NCBI GenBank assembly: GCA_015063005.1
Contig: SUTF01000006.1
Span: 115,905-179,904 of the forward strand
Reading direction: 5' to 3'
DNA from: Methanobrevibacter millerae
GTDB taxonomy: Archaea > Methanobacteriota > Methanobacteria > Methanobacteriales > Methanobacteriaceae
Length of the DNA: 64,000 bases
In this document: positions 25,015 to 33,481 of the stretch, piece after piece
Position numbering within the stretch: position 1 is the stretch's first letter
Layout of the letters: every line of letters starts with the position of its first letter
Translations under genes and position numbers: made by a program
Notes under the pieces: generated by a model
Told to the model about the DNA's origin: nothing
Seen by the model: only the letters and a program-made list of their open reading frames with translations
The model's database searches: none

Positions 25015-25728
25015 TTAATCCTTATCGTTGAAGCAGATGTCTGAATAGGTGCAGTACCTGCATAGGAACTGATCATTTTTGGGAAATTTGCCTTCATTTA
25101 CATTTTTTCTAACTTCATATAATGTATCTAATCCTTCATCAAGCTCGTTTTGCATCATATATTTCCTTTTGTTTGGATTTTCATCAAAATAAAGTAATCT
25201 TAACTTATTGTTTTTTGTAAAGAATATTCCTGCAGCTATAACATTTCTGTTATAATTGCTTTCAACAAGCATTTTATAGTATCCAAGTTCTCTGCGACAT
25301 TTGCTGAATGATGATGAAGAGCCTGTTTTATAGTCAATGACAATCAGGTCCCCGTCAGGGTTTTCCAAAACAATGTCTGTGATTCCATTGAAATTATGGG
25401 TTTCATCGCTCAGATATTCCTCTTGGCTGAAAAGTGTATAGTCATTTTCCACAAATGCCCTTTCAAAAAATGATGCTAAACTATTCAAGTGGATATCTAT
25501 TTCATCAACATCAAGCTCTAAAGTTTTAGCTATTAAATCAAGAGAATATCTAATGTCCATTTGTGGTTTGTCTCCATATCTTATAACATAATCTTCAGCA
25601 ACTTTGTGTATATTGCTTCCCAGAGCCATATATTCATTAGGTGGCATTTCAATTTCATCAATATATCTGTATTTGAATTCACGGGGACATTTAAGATATG
25701 TATTTATTTTTGATTTGGACATTCTCAT
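25015..25728 (-). CDS. PD-(D/E)XK nuclease-family protein (RecB/Cas4-like)
   Basis: 237 residues; ATG 25722 is an alternative start two codons in. SKSKINTYLKCPREFKYRYID, LGSNIHKVAEDY, GITDIVLENPDGDLIVIDYKTG and GYYKMLVE are the RecB-nuclease motifs, with the DYKTG Lys and upstream Asp as catalytic residues. The C-terminal CRYCTYSDIC together with the early Cys could hold an Fe-S cluster as in Cas4/AddB proteins. No CRISPR array or other cas gene is in the window, so this is better viewed as a stand-alone DNA repair nuclease. Confidence 0.82.
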   Translation of the reverse strand: MRMSKSKINTYLKCPREFKYRYIDEIEMPPNEYMALGSNIHKVAEDYVIRYGDKPQMDIRYSLDLIAKTLELDVDEIDIHLNSLASFFERAFVENDYTLFSQEEYLSDETHNFNGITDIVLENPDGDLIVIDYKTGSSSSFSKCRRELGYYKMLVESNYNRNVIAAGIFFTKNNKLRLLYFDENPNKRKYMMQNELDEGLDTLYEVRKNVNEGKFPKNDQFLCRYCTYSDICFNDKD

Positions 25729-25765
25729 AATATTATTATATATTTTATTGAATAAAAATAATGTT

Positions 25766-26566
25766 ATGGATTTAAATTATATGATTATGGGCACTTCGCT
25801 GTCATTTGTAATAATTTTAATTATCTTTTTGATTGCTTATGTGGCTCTCTATAAGGTTTATTTAAAAAGTAAAGACTATCGTATTGCGAATGCAAATGAA
25901 TACCTTCCTGAGGATGAAATTCATACATTAAGGCAAATCTATTTTTTGTTGATGATGGCGGGATGTTTTACATTTGTTGTGTTGGCAATTGTCTTTAATA
26001 ATATCGATTTAAGTTATTTTGCAATCTATGACTTTGCAATTTCATTGATTTGTTTTATAGAGTTGGATAAAAGTTCTTATAAAGGCAAATTAATCGCATT
26101 CTTCTTAATTCCGTTTGGTACTATGTCATTTCTTTTGATGGATTTTTCTGTTCTTGAATTTTTTTCAATTACTCATATTATTGCAATGATATATATGATT
26201 AAGGTATACTATGCCAAATTCAATGAGTATACAAGAAATTATGGATTGGGAATTGCAATACTGTTGTTATTTGCTATTGTATTTATTAGCATGTATATCA
26301 CTTCCTTTGTTGAAGGAGTCAATATGCTTGATGCATTAGTAATGAGCTCCAATGCTTTTACAAGTAATGGATATGCTGTTTTGGGAAATAGTATTCCAGG
26401 TAAACTTGATTCCTTGATTTTGGTGTGGGGCGGTTATTTAATATCTGGAGTAAGTGTCGCCACATTGACTTCGGCAATTCTAATGAAATATTTTGACAGT
26501 AAATTCGAGGATTTTGACAGAAGATTTAAGGAAATGGAGGATTTGCTTAAAGAATATAAAAAGTGA
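25766..26566 (+). CDS. Ion-channel-like membrane protein, tandem paralogue 1
   Basis: 266 residues from ATG 25766; longer upstream starts would overlap the divergent nuclease gene. About seven hydrophobic segments. The C-terminal third has the order of a tetrameric cation-channel pore: helix (LGIAILLLFAIVFISMYITS), a pore-loop-like LVMSSNAFTSNGYAVLG, GKLDSLILVWGGYLISGVSV as the last helix, then a charged coiled tail. The filter position reads TSNGYA (199-204) where potassium channels have TVGYG. The NEYLPEDEIHTLRQIYFL segment is shared with the next gene. It is first of three adjacent paralogues. The channel assignment is mine from pattern. Confidence 0.65.
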   Translation: MDLNYMIMGTSLSFVIILIIFLIAYVALYKVYLKSKDYRIANANEYLPEDEIHTLRQIYFLLMMAGCFTFVVLAIVFNNIDLSYFAIYDFAISLICFIELDKSSYKGKLIAFFLIPFGTMSFLLMDFSVLEFFSITHIIAMIYMIKVYYAKFNEYTRNYGLGIAILLLFAIVFISMYITSFVEGVNMLDALVMSSNAFTSNGYAVLGNSIPGKLDSLILVWGGYLISGVSVATLTSAILMKYFDSKFEDFDRRFKEMEDLLKEYKK

Positions 26567-26649
26567 TTTGTGTTATGGATTTAATTCTAAAATGTTATAT
26601 AATTTAAATCATAAAAATTTTAATATAAAAAAATTATTTGGTGTTTATT

Positions 26650-27429
26650 TTGGAATTGCTGGGTGAAACATTATTTCAATTTGCTGTTGTAATAGCTGTT
26701 TTTTTAGTTTTAACCCTTGTGGGAGATTTTATATATAAACTATTAAAAAATAGGTATTTTAATACCATCGATTTAAATGATTATTTGCCTGAAGACGAGA
26801 TTCATTCTTTAAAGCAGATTTTCTATTTAATCATGATGGCATTGTGTGTCGTAAACATTTTCTATTCTTTTGCTGGCGAGGGAATAGATGTATTTTATTT
26901 TTTGGCGATATTTGATATCGCACTTTCATTGTATTTTGCAATTACGTTGGATAAAAGTTCTTTAAAGAATAAGATCCTGTGGCTTTTATTAATTCCATAT
27001 GGAGCATTGCATTTGCTGTTGTTCAATGTAGATTTGATAATTATTTTGGATTTAATTCATGTTTTAGTCTTCATATACTTTGCAAAACTTAATTTTGATA
27101 AGTTTATGGAGTATACTCATTCAAATGGTTTGGGAGTAACTATTGTTTTATTATTTGTAATCATTTTTGTTAGTTTCTTCATAACTCAGTATGCTGAGAG
27201 GGTAAATGCTTTGGATTCTCTTGTAATGATTTCCAATGAGTTCACGGGTAACGGTTATGGTATTTTCGGTGAAACGATTCTTGGTAAACTCAACAGTCTA
27301 TTGCTGGTCTGGGCAGGGTATGTCATTTCAGGAGTAAGTGCTGCAACGTTGACTGCAGCAATTTTAAGAAGGCATTTCAAAAAAAGGTTTGCAGAATTGG
27401 AAAAATTAATTGAAGGAGTGGATGAATAA
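26650..27429 (+). CDS. Ion-channel-like membrane protein, tandem paralogue 2
   Basis: About 259 residues. TTG 26650 is preferred because GGTGT lies six bases upstream and MELLGETLFQF then lines up with its paralogues; GTG 26641 is the alternative. It has the same arrangement as its neighbour: a first helix, DLNDYLPEDEIHSLKQIFYLI, a central helix bundle, then LGVTIVLLFVIIFVSFFITQ, the filter-like TGNGYGIFG, and GKLNSLLLVWAGYVISGVSA. Of the three, its filter is closest to a potassium channel (NGYG). The TAA shares its last A with the ATG of paralogue 3, so the pair is tightly coupled. Confidence 0.65.
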   Translation: MELLGETLFQFAVVIAVFLVLTLVGDFIYKLLKNRYFNTIDLNDYLPEDEIHSLKQIFYLIMMALCVVNIFYSFAGEGIDVFYFLAIFDIALSLYFAITLDKSSLKNKILWLLLIPYGALHLLLFNVDLIIILDLIHVLVFIYFAKLNFDKFMEYTHSNGLGVTIVLLFVIIFVSFFITQYAERVNALDSLVMISNEFTGNGYGIFGETILGKLNSLLLVWAGYVISGVSAATLTAAILRRHFKKRFAELEKLIEGVDE

Positions 27430-28229
27430 TGGATTATAACTTTCTGTTGCTTCTTATTATTCAATTATTGGTTGCAGCCGGAATTTTTGTATTTTTAGTA
27501 TATATTGCTAGATTTATGGTTAATAAGATAAAATCAGATCCTGATTTTAAAAATTCAAAGTTTTTAAATCCTTTAGAATATTTCCCTAGTGAAAAATTAG
27601 CATCGTTAGGACAAATTTTTTACTTGGTAATGGTATTCCTTTTCATTATTATTGAATTATATTTAATATTTACGTGGAAGGACGGGTCATTTCCTATACT
27701 TGTTTTAGATATTATTCTTTCCATATATCTTGCTATAAAAATGAATATGGACTCTTTGAATGATAAAATCATTTTATTTTCATTGATTCCTTTCGGATCT
27801 ATAACGGGCATTATATTTGGTGATACTTCACTTGTTTGGATTGATTTATTCCATATTTTCGGATACTTATATTTCATTCAAGTTTATTATCGTAAATTTG
27901 AGATATTCACTAAAAACATGGGTCTGGGAATATCAATCTTGTTGTTATTTACAATCGTATGGGTCAGCTTTTTATTTACCATGTTTGCTGAAGGCGTTTC
28001 TCCTCTGGAATCTATAACTATGGTTTCCAATGCATTTACAAGTAACAGTTATGAAGCGTCTGGAAACAGTGTAGTTGGAAAATTTGATTCCTTGGTCTTG
28101 GCCTGGGGAGGTTTTCTTTTATCCAGTGTAGGTACTGCTACTTTGGCTGCTTCAGTTGTGAAAAAGTATGTTGACCGTCAATTTGATGATATGGAAAATT
28201 TAATTAAAAGTAAGAAAGAAGAAAAATAA
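27429..28229 (+). CDS. Ion-channel-like membrane protein, tandem paralogue 3
   Basis: 266 residues, overlapping the previous stop by one base. The same topology and motifs recur (NPLEYFPSEKLASLGQIFYL; LGISILLLFTIVWVSFLFTM; GKFDSLVLAWGGFLLSSVGT), but the filter is the most divergent, TSNSYEASG, with Glu where Gly or Ala is found in the others. The C-terminal tail (DRQFDDMENLIKSKKEEK) is charged and helical. Adjacent, coupled paralogues with different filters suggest a hetero-oligomeric channel or a divergent sensor, which is an inference. Confidence 0.65.
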   Translation: MDYNFLLLLIIQLLVAAGIFVFLVYIARFMVNKIKSDPDFKNSKFLNPLEYFPSEKLASLGQIFYLVMVFLFIIIELYLIFTWKDGSFPILVLDIILSIYLAIKMNMDSLNDKIILFSLIPFGSITGIIFGDTSLVWIDLFHIFGYLYFIQVYYRKFEIFTKNMGLGISILLLFTIVWVSFLFTMFAEGVSPLESITMVSNAFTSNSYEASGNSVVGKFDSLVLAWGGFLLSSVGTATLAASVVKKYVDRQFDDMENLIKSKKEEK

Positions 28230-28287
28230 TTATAATTTTTCTCTTTTTTGCTAAATTTTATATAATTTTTTTTATAAACTCTATTTT

Positions 28288-29217
28288 ATGAAAACTATAG
28301 AATGGGAAGAAAATAAATTAAAACTGATAGATCAAACTAAACTTCCAGACGAATTAACTTATGTTTATTGTGAAAATTATCATGAAGTCATTGTTGCAAT
28401 CAGGGACATGATAGTGCGAGGTGCACCGGCCATTGGAGTTGCAGCGGCTTTTGGTATGGCTCTTGCCTATTTGAATGATGATGATTTGGACAAGGCTGCA
28501 GATGAAATCAAGGCGGCAAGACCGACTGCAATCAACTTGTTTTGGGCAGTTGATAGGGTATTAAATAGTGAAAATCCTTTAGATGAAGCTTTAAAAATGT
28601 ATCAGGAAGACATTGATACTAACAGGGATATTGGAAAATATGGTTCAGAAATCATTGATGATGGAGATACTGTTTTGACTCACTGCAATGCAGGTGCATT
28701 GGCTTGTGTTGATTATGGTACTGCTTTAGGTGTTTTCAGGGCAGCTCGTGATGCAGGAAAAAGCATTAATGTTATTTGTGATGAGACAAGGCCTCGTGGT
28801 CAAGGTGCCAGCTTAAGCGTTTGGGAAATGCAGCAGGAAAACATTCCGGTCAAGTTAATTCCTGATGTCGCATCCGGATTTTTAATGTCACAGGGAAAAA
28901 TCGATAAAGTGGTTATTGGTGCTGACAGGATAGCAAAAGGCGGTGTCGTCAATAAGATTGGTTCATTTATGGTAGCTATGGCTGCAAAACAGCATGATGT
29001 TCCATTTTATGTGGCTGCTCCATTGTCTACTTTTGATTTTGAATCATCTATCTTTGATACAGAAATTGAAGAAAGGGATGGTGATGAGGTAAGGTATTAT
29101 GGCGGGGCTAGAATATGTCCTGAAGGTACTGAAGTCATCAATCCTGCTTTTGACATTACTCCAAAAGAATTCATTACAGGAATTATCACTGAAAATGGAA
29201 TAATAGATCCGATTTAA
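28288..29217 (+). CDS. mtnA: S-methyl-5-thioribose-1-phosphate isomerase (MtnA/aIF2B-like)
   Basis: 309 residues. RGAPAIGVAAAFGMAL, THCNAGALACVDYGTALG (catalytic Cys), CDETRPRGQGA and GADRIAKGGVVNKIGSFMVA (catalytic Asp) identify MtnA. It isomerises methylthioribose-1-phosphate to the ribulose form in salvage of the SAM by-product methylthioadenosine; in methanogens the same step can also serve 5'-deoxyadenosine-derived sugars from radical SAM enzymes. A TTTTATATAA box (about 28256) sits ~25-30 bases before the ATG, so the transcript is nearly leaderless. It is apparently monocistronic. Confidence 0.92.
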   Translation: MKTIEWEENKLKLIDQTKLPDELTYVYCENYHEVIVAIRDMIVRGAPAIGVAAAFGMALAYLNDDDLDKAADEIKAARPTAINLFWAVDRVLNSENPLDEALKMYQEDIDTNRDIGKYGSEIIDDGDTVLTHCNAGALACVDYGTALGVFRAARDAGKSINVICDETRPRGQGASLSVWEMQQENIPVKLIPDVASGFLMSQGKIDKVVIGADRIAKGGVVNKIGSFMVAMAAKQHDVPFYVAAPLSTFDFESSIFDTEIEERDGDEVRYYGGARICPEGTEVINPAFDITPKEFITGIITENGIIDPI

Positions 29218-29308
29218 GTGTAATTTTTCTATTTCAGGTTAATTTTTAGAAAAAATAATAAAAAATAGGTGTTTGGGGGGGTATGATTTCCCCACTTAAA
29301 TTTTAGTT

Positions 29309-29793
29309 TTAGAATGCTATTGCTTCAACATTGTTGTTTTTGTTGAAGTCATTTAATGATGAAATCAATTTAGCCATATCCATGCTGCTTGAATCTTTTG
29401 CCCAGGCAACTACTATGTATTGTTGTCCGTCGGCTTTGATTATTTCTGAAGCTCCATGGGTTGCGTGTTCATAGTCTGTAAAGTTTGCGATGTGGTTTTG
29501 CCCAACACAAACTTTTAAGTCATCATCTGAGTAAGTATATTCTCTTTTGTCATGATGAATTACATGATCTAAAACATCATCGTTGTCTATATCGTCGTAA
29601 ACGTCACCATTTACATTTTTGTAAATTGAAATTCCACAGTCCTAATTACCGTTTGCATATACTGATTAGTATTTACCATTGTAGACACTTTTGTATGTGT
29701 TGTCTATATTGAAATCGTTTACACTTGCAGCACAAGCTTCACCTATTAAAAGTGAACAAACGATTAATGCGAAAAATATTTTTTTTCGTTCAT
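29309..29793 (-). pseudogene. Decayed small secreted protein gene
   Basis: Reading leftward from ATG 29793 gives MNEKK, then one base is missing in an A8 tract; restoring it yields a signal peptide (IFFALIVCSLLIGEACA) and a continuous protein of ~160 residues ending GSMDMAK-like, then LISSLNDFNKNNNVEAIAF at TAA 29309. Two in-frame stops interrupt it (TAA after SVYNGKY; TAG after SVYANGN). GGTGAT remains before the ATG. The frame otherwise keeps coding character (NFTDYEHATHGASEIIKADG). It was a small exported protein, now inactivated by one frameshift and two nonsense changes. Sequencing error could explain the homopolymer shift but hardly the two stops. Confidence 0.75.
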
Positions 29794-30062
29794 ATTTATC
29801 ACCTGCATTATTTTTTGTAGATGTGAGAGAATTTTTGGGAGTATGTCTCTCTAATCACAATAGGTATATGAAACTGCCTTTATATAAAGTTTTTCGAATG
29901 TAATTGCTCCTTACATTGTTATTTATCATATAATTGATTGTATGGTGGTTATTATGTTAAATAATAGTATAATTCTAAGTTTAGGCATTGTTCTTTAAAA
30001 TATTAGTTAATAAATGATTTGTTGTGAGTTTTCATAATACGTTGCAATCACTCTAAAATACA

Positions 30063-30188
30063 ATGGGATATATTAAAAATATTGGTGATACTGTGGGTTT
30101 AATTGGTTCAGTTATTAACAATTCTGCAAGTGATGGTTTAAAAAACAGAACAGCTTCAAAAATCAATGCAGTGAAAAAAATTACATGA
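30063..30188 (+). pseudogene. Short degenerate open frame
   Basis: ATG 30063 opens 41 codons (MGYIKNIGDTVGLIGSVINN ...) and stops at TGA 30186-30188. Past the stop, a shifted frame reads PFDETKCLLGQRF, which looks like the beginning of a zinc-ribbon segment. I interpret this as the remnant of a small protein with an amphipathic N-terminal part and a C-terminal ribbon. Evidence is slight. It lies just before the 3' end of the convergent trm5 gene. Confidence 0.3.
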
Positions 30189-30259
30189 TCTAAAATCCAT
30201 TTGATGAAACAAAATGTCTGTTGGGGCAGAGATTTATTTACATTGGGTTCTTGTCCATT

Positions 30260-31261
30260 TCATTTTGATGTGACTTTTGCATCAATAGCCACGTGCCATT
30301 CTCCTGGACTTGTGGACTTGACCTTTCTTGTGTTGATAATTTCCACATTTTTATTTTCTTTTAAACCGGCATCAACTAATCTTTTTGTACCCTGTTCATA
30401 CCCATCTGAGAACTCATAATAATTAATTATTCCATCATCTTCAATTAACTGCATTGCAACATCAAGGAAATCATAGGCAAGTCCTGGAAGATTCATTATT
30501 ATTCTGTCAAACTTATTTTTAAATGACTTGGAAATTTCTCTTGCATCTCCGCATATGGCATCAACATTTTTGACCTTATTCAACTTGATATTTTCATTGA
30601 AGTATTTGATTGCATTTTCATTAATGTCGACTCCGGTGATGCTGACATCATTGTTTTTAGCTATTACCATTGGGAATGGGCCGATTCCACAAAACATATC
30701 TAAAATGTTTTCTCCATTATGTATAGAATCGCTCACACGTTTTCTTTCTGTTGCAAGCCTTGGGGAAAAGTAAACTTCCTTAACGTTTAGCTTCAATCTG
30801 GCGCCGTGTTCCTTATGGATTGTCACAGGATTATCTTCACCTGCAATAAGCTCCAGGTCTCGTATTCTTATGGTTCCATGAACGGCACTCTTTTTCATGT
30901 AAATTGATTTTCTTTTGGTAAAATCAAGAGTTGCCTTTCCAATAATGTTTTTCTTAGATTCCAATTCCTCGGGAATTTCCAAAATGACAACATCTCCAAT
31001 TGTATCAAAGGAAGTTCTCAACTCTTCAATTTCCTCTGGGGTGAGCTCTCCTTCAAGCAGCTCTGAAAAGTTGTGCGGGCGTGTATTGAGCACTTCCAGT
31101 TCAATATCGACAATTTCGTATCCTTCAATATCTTCTTTTATTGGGATGTAGCCGTATTCACTTTCAGCTTTGATTCTGTAATCCATTCTCATTAATTTTT
31201 TTTCCATTAATTCCTTTCTGACATCATTGAGCTTTTTTAATGGAACCTTAACTGATTTCAT
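30260..31261 (-). CDS. trm5: tRNA (guanine37-N1)-methyltransferase Trm5
   Basis: 333 residues. A substrate-recognition N-terminal part is followed by a class I SAM methyltransferase domain: VYFSPRLATERKRVS, ILDMFCGIGPFPMVIA (SAM loop), ITGVDINENAIKYF and the catalytic-site NLPG in RIIMNLPGLAYDFL. This is the archaeal Trm5 pattern and makes m1G37 next to the anticodon, preventing +1 frameshifting; in some archaea the product is the first step to wyosine. It is divergent from dphB, with only 39 bases between the two starts. Confidence 0.9.
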   Translation of the reverse strand: MKSVKVPLKKLNDVRKELMEKKLMRMDYRIKAESEYGYIPIKEDIEGYEIVDIELEVLNTRPHNFSELLEGELTPEEIEELRTSFDTIGDVVILEIPEELESKKNIIGKATLDFTKRKSIYMKKSAVHGTIRIRDLELIAGEDNPVTIHKEHGARLKLNVKEVYFSPRLATERKRVSDSIHNGENILDMFCGIGPFPMVIAKNNDVSITGVDINENAIKYFNENIKLNKVKNVDAICGDAREISKSFKNKFDRIIMNLPGLAYDFLDVAMQLIEDDGIINYYEFSDGYEQGTKRLVDAGLKENKNVEIINTRKVKSTSPGEWHVAIDAKVTSK

Positions 31262-31300
31262 AATAACTTTTTTATGTTTTATTCAATATATATTAATAAC

Positions 31301-32092
31301 ATGTTTTATTTAGTAGGTTTAGGTTTATTTGATGAAAAGGACATTTCCCTAAAAGGTTTGGAATGTTTAAAAAATGTCGATAAGATTTATGCGGAATTTT
31401 TCACTTCACGCCTCTTCGGTTCAAGCTTTGATAAAATTGAAGAGTTGATTGGCAAGGAAATTGAAGTCCTGGTGAGAGGCGAGGTTGAAGAGGAACATAA
31501 ATTCATTGATGAGGCAAAAGACTCTGATGTTGCTCTAATCACTGGTGGGGATCCTTTGATTGCAACAACACACAGTGACTTTCTGGTTCAGTGTTCTAAA
31601 AAGGGCATAGAATATGAAGTCATTCACGGATCATCAATATTGTCTTCAGCACCGGCCATTTCAGGTCTTCAGGGCTATAAGTTCGGTAAGGTTACAACCA
31701 TTCCGTTTCCTGATTATAATTTCTATCCTAAATCTCCATATGAGGCAATTGAAGAGAATCTAAAGTCAAATCTACACACTCTCGTATTACTTGATATTCA
31801 GGCTCATAAAGACAGATACATGACTGTAAATCAGGGTTTGGAGTATTTGATGAACATTAAGGAATCCATTGATTATGAAGGACTTATCAATGAGGATACT
31901 TTGGCTATGGGGATTGCACGTGTTGGATCTAGTGGTGTAATCGTCAAAGCGGGTAAAATTGCTGATTTAATTGATTTTGACTTCGGCGGACCTCTCCACT
32001 GTATCGTTATACCTGCAGATTTACATATCGTAGAAGCAGAATATCTTGTAGAAATTGCAGGAGCGGATTCAAGCATTTTGGATGATGTTTAA
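31301..32092 (+). CDS. dphB: Diphthine synthase
   Basis: 263 residues from ATG 31301, which begins MFYLVGLGLFDEKDISLKG, the canonical N-terminus; an upstream in-frame start would add nine residues. ALITGGDPLIATTHSDF, IHGSSILSSAPAISGLQGYKFG and TIPFPDYNF are DphB motifs. The enzyme uses SAM to methylate the modified histidine of elongation factor 2 toward diphthamide. It is the divergent neighbour of trm5, so two SAM-dependent translation-modification genes share a very short promoter region and both are probably leaderless. Confidence 0.93.
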   Translation: MFYLVGLGLFDEKDISLKGLECLKNVDKIYAEFFTSRLFGSSFDKIEELIGKEIEVLVRGEVEEEHKFIDEAKDSDVALITGGDPLIATTHSDFLVQCSKKGIEYEVIHGSSILSSAPAISGLQGYKFGKVTTIPFPDYNFYPKSPYEAIEENLKSNLHTLVLLDIQAHKDRYMTVNQGLEYLMNIKESIDYEGLINEDTLAMGIARVGSSGVIVKAGKIADLIDFDFGGPLHCIVIPADLHIVEAEYLVEIAGADSSILDDV

Positions 32093-32108
32093 TTCGTACA
32101 AGGTAAAA

Positions 32109-32140
32109 GGATAGATTAATTGCAATCTATCCTCTTTTTT
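32109..32140 (+). terminator. Strong intrinsic terminator after dphB
   Basis: GGATAGATT (32109-32117) pairs perfectly with AATCTATCC (32124-32132) and TCTTTTTT follows. It lies 17 bases after the dphB stop. Confidence 0.7.
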
Positions 32141-33228
32141 AATTATGATGAATGTGTTTTAACTATATTGATTGATTGAGATTTTTTCATCATAGATATG
32201 AATAATATATCATATCGTTTAATATGTTGTTTTTCATATTATATAAATTTTTTTGATTTTTTTTAAAATAACTCCATTTATTCCTTATTTTTTTTAAAAA
32301 TCTATTTATTATGCTTATTTTGTATGAAAATATTTATAAAAAGTAAATGTGTGGTGGTTAATAAATAGGGGAGGGGGGAAGTAGAAATTCAAATGTCTAC
32401 TTCGTGTTTTAAGTACAATGAACTAACTTTGGAGATTATAAAATGGTTGACTGATGTTCATTGAAAGACATGAATTTTATTTCACATCGTATAATACATT
32501 GTTGTTTATTATATTTAAATCTTTTTCTTTTTTTTCAATGGTTGTGATTAAATCCAACTAATATTGTATATTTTTTTGAAGGAAAAATCCTAATTGTATT
32601 ATAATAATATTTCAAAATGAAAAAATTGCTGTTTTTGACATCCCGATGATTTTCATTCTTTTTTAAGTTTGCTTTCATAAAATTATTGTCCATATTGATA
32701 ATTGCTATGATTGGTTTTTCTATTTCATCATGAATTAGAAGTTTACCATCAAATATCAAAATGGAATGTTTTAACTTTTTTTGAAATTATTGAAATGATT
32801 GTTTAAGGCATTTGCATTATTTCACTGATGAATGAATCCTGATTTGGATTTGATATTTTTTTGTGTGCTTAATTAAAAATTAATTAAAAATCATATTCTT
32901 TTTTTCCGATTTGGTTAATCAATAATCTATTGATGAATATTAAAATCCTTAGAAACGAATTTTTCTATTCGCTATTCAATTGCTATTTTGAGAATTTTTT
33001 CTTTGAGTGAAATGTTTTGATTAAAATTGATTTTGAAATGCCGCCATTCAAATGATTTGTGTTGTCATTTTTTGGTTTAAAATAATTGTGTTCCTTTTAA
33101 CCTCCATATTTTTAAATAATTATTTGCCTTAATTTTACTCATTAAGATAATTATTGTCATTCAGGTATGAAAATAAGCTCATATATTACTGGTTAATTTA
33201 TTTACTAGAAGTATACTTATAATTATTC
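32141..33228. other. Gene-free AT-rich stretch of about 1.1 kb
   Basis: No convincing coding region. A 74-codon leftward frame at 32535-32759 has low-complexity, Lys/Asn-rich sequence and no clear ribosome binding site. A G-rich run (ATAGGGGAGGGGGGAAG, about 32364-32380) precedes a hairpin with GAAGTAGA (32378-32385) paired to TCTACTTC (32396-32403). This could be a small RNA or a remnant of a lost gene. The remainder shows nothing recognisable. Confidence 0.4.
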
Positions 33229-33384
33229 ATGACTAAAAATAGAAGAGTTACCATTAATGTCAATAATGACCTAGACATGTATTTTCGTAAATTAGCCTCT
33301 TCTAAGTTATTATTCACTAATGGTTGGTATTCAAAAGCAATTGAAGAAGCTATGATGTTGTGGATTGAAAATGAGGAGAAGTAA
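33229..33384 (+). CDS. Small ribbon-helix-helix-like protein
   Basis: 51 residues: MTKNRRVTINVNNDLDMYF, then a helix and GWYSKAIEEAMMLWIENEEK. A basic N-terminal strand RRVTINV followed by two helices fits a ribbon-helix-helix DNA-binding protein. A TATA-like TTAATTTATTTAC lies about 30 bases upstream and the ATG would be close to the transcript start. It lies 97 bases before the coiled-coil gene at 33482 and is alone, with no toxin-like partner. A local transcription regulator is the best guess. Confidence 0.55.
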   Translation: MTKNRRVTINVNNDLDMYFRKLASSKLLFTNGWYSKAIEEAMMLWIENEEK

Positions 33385-33481
33385 TTATTTCCAATCTCCT
33401 CAATTATTTATTTTTTTAATTTTTTTCGATAAACTATTTATTTTATAAGGAATGTAGATATTATTAAGTAGGTGATTAGTA

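Noticed and set aside
25015..25728. Cas4
   Set aside because: The RecB-type nuclease has a Cas4-like Cys tail but no CRISPR array or cas gene is anywhere near.
29485..29903. Two rightward open frames opposite the pseudogene
   Set aside because: His/Cys-rich composition typical of antisense reading; the decayed leftward gene explains the sequence.
32364..32380. G-quadruplex in the G-rich run
   Set aside because: Only two G tracts are present; four are needed for an intramolecular quadruplex.
32535..32759. 74-codon leftward frame in the gene-free stretch
   Set aside because: Low-complexity Lys/Asn/Ile sequence, no ribosome binding site, no domain pattern.
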